Shown here: one piece after another, positions 15,499-22,278 of the stretch
Numbering within the stretch: the stretch's first letter is position 1
Layout of the letters: every line of letters begins with the position of its first letter
Assembly (NCBI GenBank): GCA_002793515.1
Contig: PFEU01000017.1
Coordinates: 13,182 to 46,492 of the forward strand
Direction: 5' to 3'
Source: Candidatus Uhrbacteria bacterium CG10_big_fil_rev_8_21_14_0_10_48_16
Lineage (GTDB): Bacteria; Patescibacteriota; Patescibacteriia; UBA9934; GWF2-40-263
Length of the DNA stretch: 33,311 bases
Made by a program: the position numbers and the translations under genes
Notes under the pieces: model-generated
Databases searched by the model: none
The model's input: the letters and a program-made list of their open reading frames with translations, nothing else
Told to the model about the DNA's origin: nothing

Positions 15499-15831
15499 TT
15501 AGGTCTTGATTTCGACATCTACCCCCGCAGGAAGATTTAGACTCATCAGTGCGTCAATGGTCTTCTCTGTTGGGTTTGTGATATCGATCAAACGCTTGTG
15601 TACACGCATTTCATACTGGTCACGAGCGTCCTTGTGGACAAACGTAGAACTATTGACTGTGTACTTACGTTTTTCAGTCGGAAGAGGTACTGGACCAATA
15701 ACTTGTGCTCCAGAACGTTCAGCCGTCTTTATGATCGTCTCCGTAGCTTGATCAATAATCTTATGATCATATGCTCGGATTTTGATGCGAATGCGGATCT
15801 TTTCTTCAGTTTTTTTCTTGTCGTCAGACAC
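15499..15831 (-). CDS. rpsJ: 30S ribosomal protein S10 / NusJ
   Basis: S10 is a small-subunit head protein and also the NusE partner in transcription antitermination. The signature [37 protein letters not shown] and the final [11 protein letters not shown] identify it; a short Lys-rich N-terminal tail precedes the core. It follows tuf after 54 nt containing an attenuator-like hairpin. Confidence 0.97.
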   Translation of the reverse strand: MSDDKKKTEEKIRIRIKIRAYDHKIIDQATETIIKTAERSGAQVIGPVPLPTEKRKYTVNSSTFVHKDARDQYEMRVHKRLIDITNPTEKTIDALMSLNLPAGVDVEIKT

Positions 15832-15845
15832 AGGCGTAAAGAAAG

Positions 15846-15878
15846 AACGAAAAGGAGAAGTGGTTAAGCCACTTCTCC
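15846..15878 (-). terminator. Attenuator-like hairpin between tuf and rpsJ
   Basis: On the minus strand a perfect 10-bp stem GGAGAAGTGG-CTTAA-CCACTTCTCC is followed by TTTTCGTTCTTTC. It begins 7 nt after the tuf stop. The T-run is short and broken, so it probably ends only part of the transcription, leaving tuf mRNA more abundant than the downstream genes. Confidence 0.65.
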
Positions 15879-15885
15879 ATAATTA

Positions 15886-17079
15886 TTATTTGATAACTTT
15901 TGTAACAACTCCAGCTCCAACTGTGCGACCTCCTTCACGAATAGCGAAGGACATCTTATCTTCGAGAGCAACTGGTTGAATCAAGTGAATCGTAAGATTC
16001 AATGTATCTCCAGGCATAACCATCTCTGTTCCCTCTGGCAAAATAACTTCACCAGTCACATCTGTTGTACGGATGTAGAACTGTGGCTTGTATCCCTTGA
16101 AGAATGGCTTGTGACGTCCACCCTCTTCCTTTGAAAGAGCGTAAACTTCTGCCTCAAATTCTGTGTGAGGGGTAATAGATCCTGGCTTAGCCAAAACCAT
16201 TCCGCGCTCAACATCTTCCTTCTTTACTCCACGCAAGAGAAGTCCTGCGTTGTCACCAGCTTGACCTTCGGTCAATTGCTTGTTGAACATCTCAATTCCC
16301 GTTACAACGGTCTTTGAAGACTCCTCATGAATTCCAACAATTTCAACTTCTTCGTTGATTTTAACCATTCCGCGTTCAATACGACCAGTTACCACTGTTC
16401 CACGTCCTTCAATAGAAAATACGTCTTCAATTGGCATCAAGAATGGTTTATCTGTATCTCGAACTGGCTCAGGAATGTACGTATCAAGAGCATTTACAAT
16501 CTCCATGATTGGCTTTGAAGCCTCTGGATCAGTTGGATTCTCAAGAGCCTTCAATGCAGATCCACGAATCACAGGCACTTCATCACCTGGGAACTTGTAC
16601 TGCTTCAAAAGATCACGCACTTCCTCTTCAACGAGATCAATAAGCTCTGGATCGTCTACTTGATCAACTTTATTCAAAAATACAACGATTGCAGACACAC
16701 CAACCTGATGAGCAAGAAGAATGTGCTCACGAGTTTGTGGCATTGGGCCGTCAGCAGCAGAAACGACGAGAATAGCTCCGTCCATCTGTGCCGCACCAGT
16801 AATCATGTTCTTGATGTAGTCTGCGTGACCTGGACAGTCAACGTGAGCGTAATGACGCTTATCAGACTCATATTCACAGTGAGCTGTAGCAATAGTAATA
16901 CCACGAGCTTTTGACTCTGGAGCTTTGTCCAAGTCATCGACACCCTTTGATTGGGCAGTCATTCCGTTTGCGGTCAAAACCGCAAGAAGAGCAGCCGTAG
17001 TAGTGGTCTTACCATGGTCAACGTGACCGATTGTACCGACGTTTACGTGCGGCTTGTTTCGATTAAAGACTTCAGCCAT
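15886..17079 (-). CDS. tuf: Elongation factor Tu
   Basis: EF-Tu brings aminoacyl-tRNA to the ribosome with GTP. G-motifs are intact: GHVDHGKT (residues 18-25), the switch [14 protein letters not shown], and NKVDQ; the C-terminal barrel ends [11 protein letters not shown]. The start at 17079 ([18 protein letters not shown]) gives 397 residues, the usual size; the track's start at 17109 adds 10 residues that fit nothing. The gene leads the S10 cluster and is not next to fusA. A strong promoter lies 80 nt upstream, and there is no Shine-Dalgarno sequence. Confidence 0.98.
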   Translation of the reverse strand: MAEVFNRNKPHVNVGTIGHVDHGKTTTTAALLAVLTANGMTAQSKGVDDLDKAPESKARGITIATAHCEYESDKRHYAHVDCPGHADYIKNMITGAAQMDGAILVVSAADGPMPQTREHILLAHQVGVSAIVVFLNKVDQVDDPELIDLVEEEVRDLLKQYKFPGDEVPVIRGSALKALENPTDPEASKPIMEIVNALDTYIPEPVRDTDKPFLMPIEDVFSIEGRGTVVTGRIERGMVKINEEVEIVGIHEESSKTVVTGIEMFNKQLTEGQAGDNAGLLLRGVKKEDVERGMVLAKPGSITPHTEFEAEVYALSKEEGGRHKPFFKGYKPQFYIRTTDVTGEVILPEGTEMVMPGDTLNLTIHLIQPVALEDKMSFAIREGGRTVGAGVVTKVIK

Positions 17080-17158
17080 ATGGATTGAAGTTGGGTACGA
17101 TTTACCCAAAAAGAGTTACGTTTTTATAATAATCTTATTGATTCTCAAGACGTGCGAA

Positions 17159-17187
17159 AGTATAACAGAGGGTATTGAAATGTGCAA
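17159..17187 (-). promoter_or_regulatory. Promoter of the tuf-S10-spc unit
   Basis: On the minus strand TTGCAC (17182-17187), a 17-nt spacer and TATACT (17159-17164) preceded by TGT form an extended -10 promoter. The implied leader is about 75 nt and contains a small GGGTA/TACCC hairpin close to the tuf start. Confidence 0.75.
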
Positions 17188-17252
17188 GTCTTTCCCCTCC
17201 AACCTATGGACAGATGGGGGAAGGATCATATTATCCCTAATATTAGGACTTT

Positions 17253-17735
17253 TTACTCAACAGGCTCGAGATAGAACTGTTCTTCACCGTACTCATCATC
17301 TATTTGATTTTTTTCATTTTCAGGGTTTTTTTGCTCAACCACTTTCTCAACAGGTAATTCCGTTTGAACCTCTTCAATTGCCTCCTCAACATGTCGATTT
17401 GCGAATGCTTGATACTGTTTTTCAAGTTCTGCAAACTCTCCTTCACTTAGTTGATCTATGTCCCAGGTTTCTCCCTTCTCTTCAGCTTTCTGCATCACGT
17501 TCCAAATATCTGGTCCTTGAGCTGGCTGAGTGACATGTTCTGGCTCAATTTCGACAGGTTCTTCAAAATCCTCATCCTGCCAGTCATTTTCATAGCTCAT
17601 CTGGGCATCTAACATCATCTCATACTGATCCAGGTCCATGACAACAAAAGCATCGTCGCCATCTTTATCAACGACCACCATTGTATCCCCTGTTTTTCGA
17701 ACAAGATTCAAAACTCTATTGAGATGATTTTCCAT
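17253..17735 (-). CDS. Orphan protein with Phd/YefM antitoxin-like N-terminus and acidic tail
   Basis: The first 50 residues (TMVVVDKDGDDAFVVMDLDQYEMML) resemble the Phd/YefM fold, in which a beta hairpin followed by 'Y..ML' forms the DNA-binding dimer of type II antitoxins. The remaining 110 residues are strongly acidic (many Glu/Asp) and look disordered. No toxin gene is adjacent: the neighbours are tuf and a divergent ribH. A TTGACA-16-TACAAT promoter ends 9 nt before the ATG, so the mRNA is probably leaderless, and a palindrome overlaps its -35 box. A DNA-binding regulator role is an inference; the precise family is not certain. Confidence 0.75.
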   Translation of the reverse strand: MENHLNRVLNLVRKTGDTMVVVDKDGDDAFVVMDLDQYEMMLDAQMSYENDWQDEDFEEPVEIEPEHVTQPAQGPDIWNVMQKAEEKGETWDIDQLSEGEFAELEKQYQAFANRHVEEAIEEVQTELPVEKVVEQKNPENEKNQIDDEYGEEQFYLEPVE

Positions 17736-17744
17736 AGTGAAGGC

Positions 17745-17772
17745 ATTGTAGCCAACGTCCGTTATGTGTCAA
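17745..17772 (-). promoter_or_regulatory. Promoter of the Phd-like gene, leaderless
   Basis: On the minus strand TTGACA (17767-17772), a 16-nt spacer and TACAAT (17745-17750) are followed by only 9 nt before the ATG at 17735. This is among the best promoter matches in the window. Confidence 0.8.
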
Positions 17773-17778
17773 TGACAC
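17766..17778. promoter_or_regulatory. Palindrome overlapping the Phd-like gene promoter
   Basis: GTGTCA-A-TGACAC is a perfect 6-bp inverted repeat with a one-base centre that contains the -35 hexamer of the Phd-like gene and lies between it and ribH. Antitoxins of this fold repress their own promoters by binding palindromes, so this is a candidate operator. Confidence 0.45.
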
Positions 17779-17836
17779 CTAAGAAATCCTGTGTTATCGT
17801 GACAATAATCCTTTTTAATCCTTTTTCCTTACCCTT

Positions 17837-18310
17837 ATGCAAGTCGAACTCGATTCAAAGACGATGCCAAAAATCCCCGGTGCAAAAGTCGCTATTCTCC
17901 AAGCAAAATGGTATCGCGAACCTCTTAATAGAATGGTCCAGAAAACGATCGATCTTCTTGTCGAGGCAGAGTGTCCAAAACCAGAAGTACACATCCTTCC
18001 TGGTTCTTTAGAATTACCTCTTGCAGCACAAGCGCTCATGCGAACAGAAAAGTATGATGCAATCATCTGTTTTGGTGCCATTATGAAAGGAGAAACGTAT
18101 CATTTCGATATGATCATGAATATGTGCGCCGAAGGATTTAATCGCGTGATGTTAGAAGAAGGTGTTCCAATCATTATGGAAGTGCTCCCCATCAGCTCAA
18201 ACGAGCAACTTGAAGCGAGAAGCCAAGATAACTCCTTCAACAAGGGAATCGAGGCTGCTATGGCAACCGCAGAAATAATTGATTGGCGACGTCGTAACCT
18301 CTCTAAATAA
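17837..18310 (+). CDS. ribH: Lumazine synthase-like protein
   Basis: The 157-residue protein matches 6,7-dimethyl-8-ribityllumazine synthase, the penultimate enzyme of riboflavin synthesis: W..PLN near the start, LPGSLELPLAAQ, ICFGAIMKGETYHFD with the catalytic-region His, and the end DNSFNKGIEAAMATAEI. In the family the last step is done by riboflavin synthase, but no other rib gene is in the window. It stands alone on the plus strand, divergent from the Phd-like gene. It may work on imported intermediates, or have another role, since the fold assembles capsids. The start at 17837 lacks a Shine-Dalgarno sequence. Confidence 0.85.
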   Translation: MQVELDSKTMPKIPGAKVAILQAKWYREPLNRMVQKTIDLLVEAECPKPEVHILPGSLELPLAAQALMRTEKYDAIICFGAIMKGETYHFDMIMNMCAEGFNRVMLEEGVPIIMEVLPISSNEQLEARSQDNSFNKGIEAAMATAEIIDWRRRNLSK

Positions 18311-18316
18311 CACGTA

Positions 18317-18353
18317 TTTGTTCATAAAGATTATTCGTGTTTTTATGAACAAA
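18317..18353. repeat. 12-bp inverted repeat after ribH
   Basis: TTTGTTCATAAA and its exact complement TTTATGAACAAA are separated by 13 nt, starting 7 nt after the ribH stop. There is no T-tract after it on either strand, so it is a weak terminator at best; it could stabilise the ribH 3' end or be a protein-binding site. Confidence 0.5.
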
Positions 18354-18408
18354 ATCCCCTATTTCCTAGAAAAACATTGCGTGGGAGGATAATAAGCCCG
18401 TCTGGTCA

Positions 18409-18442
18409 TTGACAGAATCCTTCTCTTCTGGTAGTCTATACT
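18409..18442 (+). promoter_or_regulatory. Promoter of the candidate ncRNA
   Basis: A perfect TTGACA (18409-18414) is followed after 17 nt by TAGTCT preceded by TGG (extended -10). An overlapping TATACT at 18437-18442 is a better hexamer but too far (22 nt) from the TTGACA. Transcription would start near 18444-18449. Confidence 0.6.
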
Positions 18443-18443
18443 C

Positions 18444-18643
18444 TTGTGCACATATGTAATCCCAAAGCCTTCGGGCCTTGAGGATCAGTAAGACTTCTTT
18501 ATAAAAGCTTTACGGAAGACATTTGAGCAATAGATGCACAGGACAGAGTAGATGAACAGGAAGAAATAACATTGTTACGCCTGAAACAGAACTTCGTATC
18601 TCAAATGCAAAAACACTCGGGTCATGCCCGAGTGTTTTGTTTT
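18444..18643 (+). ncRNA. Candidate structured non-coding RNA of unknown family (about 200 nt)
   Basis: The stretch from the promoter at 18409 to the terminator at 18611-18645 has no usable reading frame (each ATG is followed by a stop within about six codons) but folds well. Elements are a 5' hairpin ATCC-CAA...TTG-A-GGAT (18457-18484), a second hairpin CTTC...GAAG (about 18494-18518), a long-range stem CATTTGAG/CTCAAATG (18520-18527 with 18600-18607), an inner CAGG/CCTG hairpin, and TGTGCA/TGCACA pairing between the 5' end and 18535-18540. It does not show the signatures of RNase P RNA, tmRNA or SRP RNA. 6S RNA is possible by size and gene-free context, but the large central bubble is not evident. 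No plus-strand gene follows, so it is not a riboswitch leader. Confidence 0.5.
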
Positions 18644-18645
18644 TT
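18611..18645. terminator. Bidirectional terminator ending the ncRNA candidate and the converging operon
   Basis: An 11-bp stem AAACACTCGGG-TCATG-CCCGAGTGTTT is followed on the plus strand by TTTTGTTTTTT; on the minus strand the same stem follows the stop of the 625-residue gene and runs into TTTTTG. Confidence 0.9.
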
Positions 18646-20521
18646 ATCTCAGCACCCCTCCCCACTCCATAACCTCGAACCCATCACGATTTGCACGCGG
18701 AAGATATGAAGGAGGATCTGATGGTTCCCATGCATCAAGTCCCTCATAATCCATAAGGATCCGGAAGACATGGTCTGGCCTAACTGAGAGACTCAGTGGT
18801 GCCAACTCATTCATCACCGCCGTTCCATGAAAACCGATTTTGTAGAATGGATCAGACTCCATGCGTGGTAACCAGAATTCAAGAAAGTCTTCGATCTCAG
18901 ACGGGGTAAAATTCATCGAGAAGAGCGTTGACTCAAGAAAGAGCTCAACACCCTCTTGCTCAACAACCCAGTACGATTCTACTTGCGGATACAGACCTCC
19001 TCGTCCTTCCCAAAAAAGATATGGATATGTCACTCCATCTTCTTTGTTTACGATCTGTCCACCTGGATACGCCGTCACCTCCCACCCGTCCCCATACGCT
19101 GGTTCGGTATAGGAAAACCCTCCTCGTGGGCTTACCCAAACAGTCATGTCGGTTGTTTCTTCAGGGTAGAGATAGATCACCGGCTTTCCACACTCAACTG
19201 GTGGAAGAAGCTCATAATTCATCAATTCAACCCAACGACCAAGGGCATCTTGAAAATAGATATACGCATGCTCAAACGCATCGTAGGATAGAGGTTCCTC
19301 ATCAGGGGAAGACCACGTTGTAAGATTGAACGCGTCTGCAAAATATTCAATCTCGTAACTCTCAGGTTCGTAGATGCTAATCGTAGCATTTGCATCGTAC
19401 GTTCCAACGCCTGCCTTGGTTAGACGAAGTCCATCCACGACTTCCTGGGAAACCACATTCGTGAGTGTTGTAAATCCACACCCACCCAACGCTCCTTTCA
19501 TATATGTCTGGGTATTCTGAGTTCCGTCATTCCAGGTAATCGACGGAATCCCCTGAGAAAGAATGGGAGTCTCATCTCGCGTCGCATACTCAAAAAACAC
19601 GACTTCTAAATCATACCAAAGAACACGACCATCCTCATCGATCAAAAAGTATTGATTTTTTCCCACCTGAGTACTCGCTCCTTCCCCTGCTTCATACCCA
19701 ATCAACTCTTGACCCCCTTCTAGATGAATAACATTCTCGGATGCAAGAACTGAAGTTGCAATCGATGAATCAAATCGCACCCATCCACCAGAAAGGAAGA
19801 ATCTGTTTCCCTCTGCATCTTCGATAGACTCATCCGCGATAAGGTCTGAAATCTGAGCGGTGATATCAATCGTATATCCTGGCAAATCCTCAAGGATATC
19901 CACGTTATTCCAGCCGAGAATTTCCGTTGCGGTATAGGTGTTTAATGATGGAAATGACTCTCCGGTGCTCCGCCCCTCTTGATCAAGAATGACGGAATTT
20001 TTTTGTTTCAATGGATCTATCAGAACATAGAGCATCCTATGAGAAAACCCCAGCTCTTCCGTCCGTGCCGTTGCCAGCTCCAAGTACATCCCGTCATACG
20101 CTCCTCCCACAATCGTCCCTAAACGGACTTGAGAAAGCTGTAGTGGATTCCCACACAACGGCCATTCTTTCTGTTCATCCCACCCAGGACAAAGAGCACT
20201 CGCAAGAACTGGATCGACCGTCACATGAGGTTGCTTAAATGGATCAATCCAATCAACCACAAGTTCACTCTCTGTTGAAACGGTTAAAGCTGGTTCTGAG
20301 GAGTCTTCAGCAATGTCATTCTCTTCATCCTCACCAAGATCAGCTTCATTAACCACCGCCTGCTCATCCCCTGTGTCGTTGGAAACGAGTTTGAATAATT
20401 GACCCCCCAATTGAGCGATAAAAAGCCCGCCGATAAAGGAGGCAATACCAACGAGCACAACGACTCCTGCGAACCCAGAGGCTCTTGCGGGTGATGGTGC
20501 GTTAGGTTGTCTATCATTCAT
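18644..20521 (-). CDS. Membrane-anchored exported protein with C-terminal KPVIYLYP domain
   Basis: The start at 20521 (MNDRQPNAPS) gives 625 residues and overlaps the end of the MEMO-CapA gene (ATGAATGA). The track's start lies six codons further up. A transmembrane helix at about residues 17-40 is followed by an acidic linker rich in Asp/Glu and then a large exported region. The C-terminal 180 residues begin CGKPVIYLYPEE, with VWVSPRGGF and YPYLFWEGRG further on; I recall this 'KPVIYLYP' pattern from uncharacterised bacterial and eukaryotic proteins but know no activity. Two Cys-containing stretches (LCPGWDEQ...PLCG and GGCGFTTL) might form disulfides. It is the last gene of the kinase / MEMO-CapA operon, suggesting a cell-surface role. 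Confidence 0.8.
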   Translation of the reverse strand: MNDRQPNAPSPARASGFAGVVVLVGIASFIGGLFIAQLGGQLFKLVSNDTGDEQAVVNEADLGEDEENDIAEDSSEPALTVSTESELVVDWIDPFKQPHVTVDPVLASALCPGWDEQKEWPLCGNPLQLSQVRLGTIVGGAYDGMYLELATARTEELGFSHRMLYVLIDPLKQKNSVILDQEGRSTGESFPSLNTYTATEILGWNNVDILEDLPGYTIDITAQISDLIADESIEDAEGNRFFLSGGWVRFDSSIATSVLASENVIHLEGGQELIGYEAGEGASTQVGKNQYFLIDEDGRVLWYDLEVVFFEYATRDETPILSQGIPSITWNDGTQNTQTYMKGALGGCGFTTLTNVVSQEVVDGLRLTKAGVGTYDANATISIYEPESYEIEYFADAFNLTTWSSPDEEPLSYDAFEHAYIYFQDALGRWVELMNYELLPPVECGKPVIYLYPEETTDMTVWVSPRGGFSYTEPAYGDGWEVTAYPGGQIVNKEDGVTYPYLFWEGRGGLYPQVESYWVVEQEGVELFLESTLFSMNFTPSEIEDFLEFWLPRMESDPFYKIGFHGTAVMNELAPLSLSVRPDHVFRILMDYEGLDAWEPSDPPSYLPRANRDGFEVMEWGGVLR

Positions 20522-22277
20522 ACGTAAACGGAATGACACCTGTTAAAGTAGACGAGACAAGCTCAGGTGTTGAGAGCTTAGCGATCGTTGAAAAAATTGA
20601 ATCTGCTTCCTCATCTGATACGGGAACAGGCTGTCCGTTCACGACCTGGATTGGGGATAGATATATCGTACCACCTGTCTCAGTCAAAAGCACAGCCACA
20701 CTCAACCCAACATTCGTTCCCGGAAGGATTTGATCAAAGATAAAATTCCCAAGAGAATAGACAACAGGAATATCTTCAATCATCTCTATTCCTTGAATCA
20801 CGTGGGGGTGCGAACCAATAATGAGATCTGCCCCGGCATGAACAATTTTTTTTGCAAGTTCGCGCTGAACCCCTTGAGGTTCAGGGATATATTCTTCTCC
20901 CCAATGTGGAAGGACGATCACAAACTGACCACGCTGTTTCTCTTCTTCAATCACGGGAGGGACGTCTTCAATGTTCGTCCCAAACTGATGATACCCAATC
21001 ATACTGACGTGATCGAATCGGTATACCGAATCACTGAGCGCATACCCCCCAAACCAATCGATTCCCATTTGGTCGAGCCATTCCTGTGTTTCTTGTTCCC
21101 CTTCAATGTAGCGATCTCGAGAATGATTGTTTGCAAGACTCACGACATCTACGAACGGTTTCATTGCCTCCACAAATTCTGGAGCAAACGTAAATCGAAA
21201 CGGCGGATCCTCTGTTGCCACAGAAACATCTTCACTGATTGTTCCTTCGAGATTTGCCACGCGCACGTGCGCCCCTTGCAGGTAGCGATTCATCTCCTGC
21301 CAGGGGTATTCAGCTCCCTCCATCTGAATGCGTGAACGTACCCCGCGATCAAGCATCATGTCTCCCACAAACTGCAGGGCAAGAAATGGCTCACCTACGG
21401 CTTCTCCTTTCTGAAACGTCCCAAGGATATGACTTGTATTCTCTCGCCAATCACTCGTCGCCCCCATCTGAAGTGAGCTTCCCCGATGGTGAAGGTTCCA
21501 CTCTTGCGTGCCACGTAAACGATTAAGCTCAAGCAATGTTGCGAGAACTGAATTTGCATCAATCTCAAGGGAGCAGGTATCTAAACAGGCTCCCGACTCA
21601 ATCGTCCGCAAGGTGACATCGTCATGGAAAACACGTATATGTTCCGGGAGATTATGAGACATGTCGATGGAAGAGATCACGATGGCTTTTGGGACAACCT
21701 CTTGGAGCGCCCCCGCAAGAGCCTGCACTTCCTCTTGAGTCGCTGTCTCATGAATCATTATCGGGACAATTCGTGCGCGAGGGAAAAACGCTTTCACAAA
21801 CGGCACAATCGCCGATACTCCATGCTCTTGTACAAACGTCTCTGGTTCATACGATAAGTCTGAGTCGTATTGAACAAGCTTCTCGAGCGCCTCCACATCC
21901 ACCTCCACATCTCCAAACGGTGTGTTCCAGGTTCCATCCGTTATCTGAATAGGAGCACGCCCAAGAGAAAAATGGTTCGGTGACAAAATCACCACCGTCT
22001 TTTCTCGACCTGTTCCAAGAGAGGCAAACGTCTGTGCAATCTTATCGGCGACCAACAAATGATGGGCCACGATTCCTGTGCGAGCCTTTGTCCGAACCGT
22101 CTGTTGAGCGTCACTCACAGCCGATTCATACAACGAAGGAGCTGCGAGCTCATACGAAAAGACATGCGACGTATTCTCAAAACGAGGGGGCTCCTGCTCA
22201 GCACCCGTTACCACCACTCCCAAATAAAAACACACAAGAACAAGGACTCCCATCCCCATGCGTGTGTGCCAACTCAT
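20514..22277 (-). CDS. Exported MEMO domain-CapA metallophosphatase fusion
   Basis: The start at 22277 (MSWHTRMGMGVLVLVCFYLG) gives 587 residues with an N-terminal signal or anchor helix; the track's extra 70 residues lie inside the upstream gene. Residues from about 50 to 300 match the MEMO / AmmeMemoRadiSam protein B family (GIVAHHLLVAD, VVILSPNHF, ISSIDMSHN with the putative metal ligands). From about residue 310 a CapA-type (poly-gamma-glutamate/PGA_cap, calcineurin-like) domain follows: LQFVGDMMLDRGV, VANLEGTIS, SLANNHSRD, GSHPHVIQG, VVYSLGNFIFDQ. The usual MEMO partners AMMECR1 and radical SAM are absent here. It sits between an APH-fold kinase (TAA-T-ATG junction) and a membrane-anchored protein. 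Both enzymatic domains would act outside the membrane; the substrate is unknown. Confidence 0.85.
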   Translation of the reverse strand: MSWHTRMGMGVLVLVCFYLGVVVTGAEQEPPRFENTSHVFSYELAAPSLYESAVSDAQQTVRTKARTGIVAHHLLVADKIAQTFASLGTGREKTVVILSPNHFSLGRAPIQITDGTWNTPFGDVEVDVEALEKLVQYDSDLSYEPETFVQEHGVSAIVPFVKAFFPRARIVPIMIHETATQEEVQALAGALQEVVPKAIVISSIDMSHNLPEHIRVFHDDVTLRTIESGACLDTCSLEIDANSVLATLLELNRLRGTQEWNLHHRGSSLQMGATSDWRENTSHILGTFQKGEAVGEPFLALQFVGDMMLDRGVRSRIQMEGAEYPWQEMNRYLQGAHVRVANLEGTISEDVSVATEDPPFRFTFAPEFVEAMKPFVDVVSLANNHSRDRYIEGEQETQEWLDQMGIDWFGGYALSDSVYRFDHVSMIGYHQFGTNIEDVPPVIEEEKQRGQFVIVLPHWGEEYIPEPQGVQRELAKKIVHAGADLIIGSHPHVIQGIEMIEDIPVVYSLGNFIFDQILPGTNVGLSVAVLLTETGGTIYLSPIQVVNGQPVPVSDEEADSIFSTIAKLSTPELVSSTLTGVIPFTYE

Positions 22278-22278
22278 A

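Noticed and set aside
15285-15518. 77-residue ORF in the rpsJ-rplC spacer
   Set aside because: It overlaps the end of rpsJ and encodes the long hairpin; no family resemblance and the region is better explained as structured RNA.
17080-17109. Longer EF-Tu start
   Set aside because: The ten extra residues match no EF-Tu; [13 protein letters not shown] at 17079 fits the family.
17236-17247. Palindrome CCTAATATTAGG after the Phd-like gene
   Set aside because: Short and AT-rich with no T-tract following on the coding strand; could be chance, so not listed as a terminator.
18444-18643. RNase P RNA, tmRNA, SRP RNA or T-box as identity of the ncRNA candidate
   Set aside because: None of their conserved sequences are visible, and no downstream plus-strand gene exists for a leader element.
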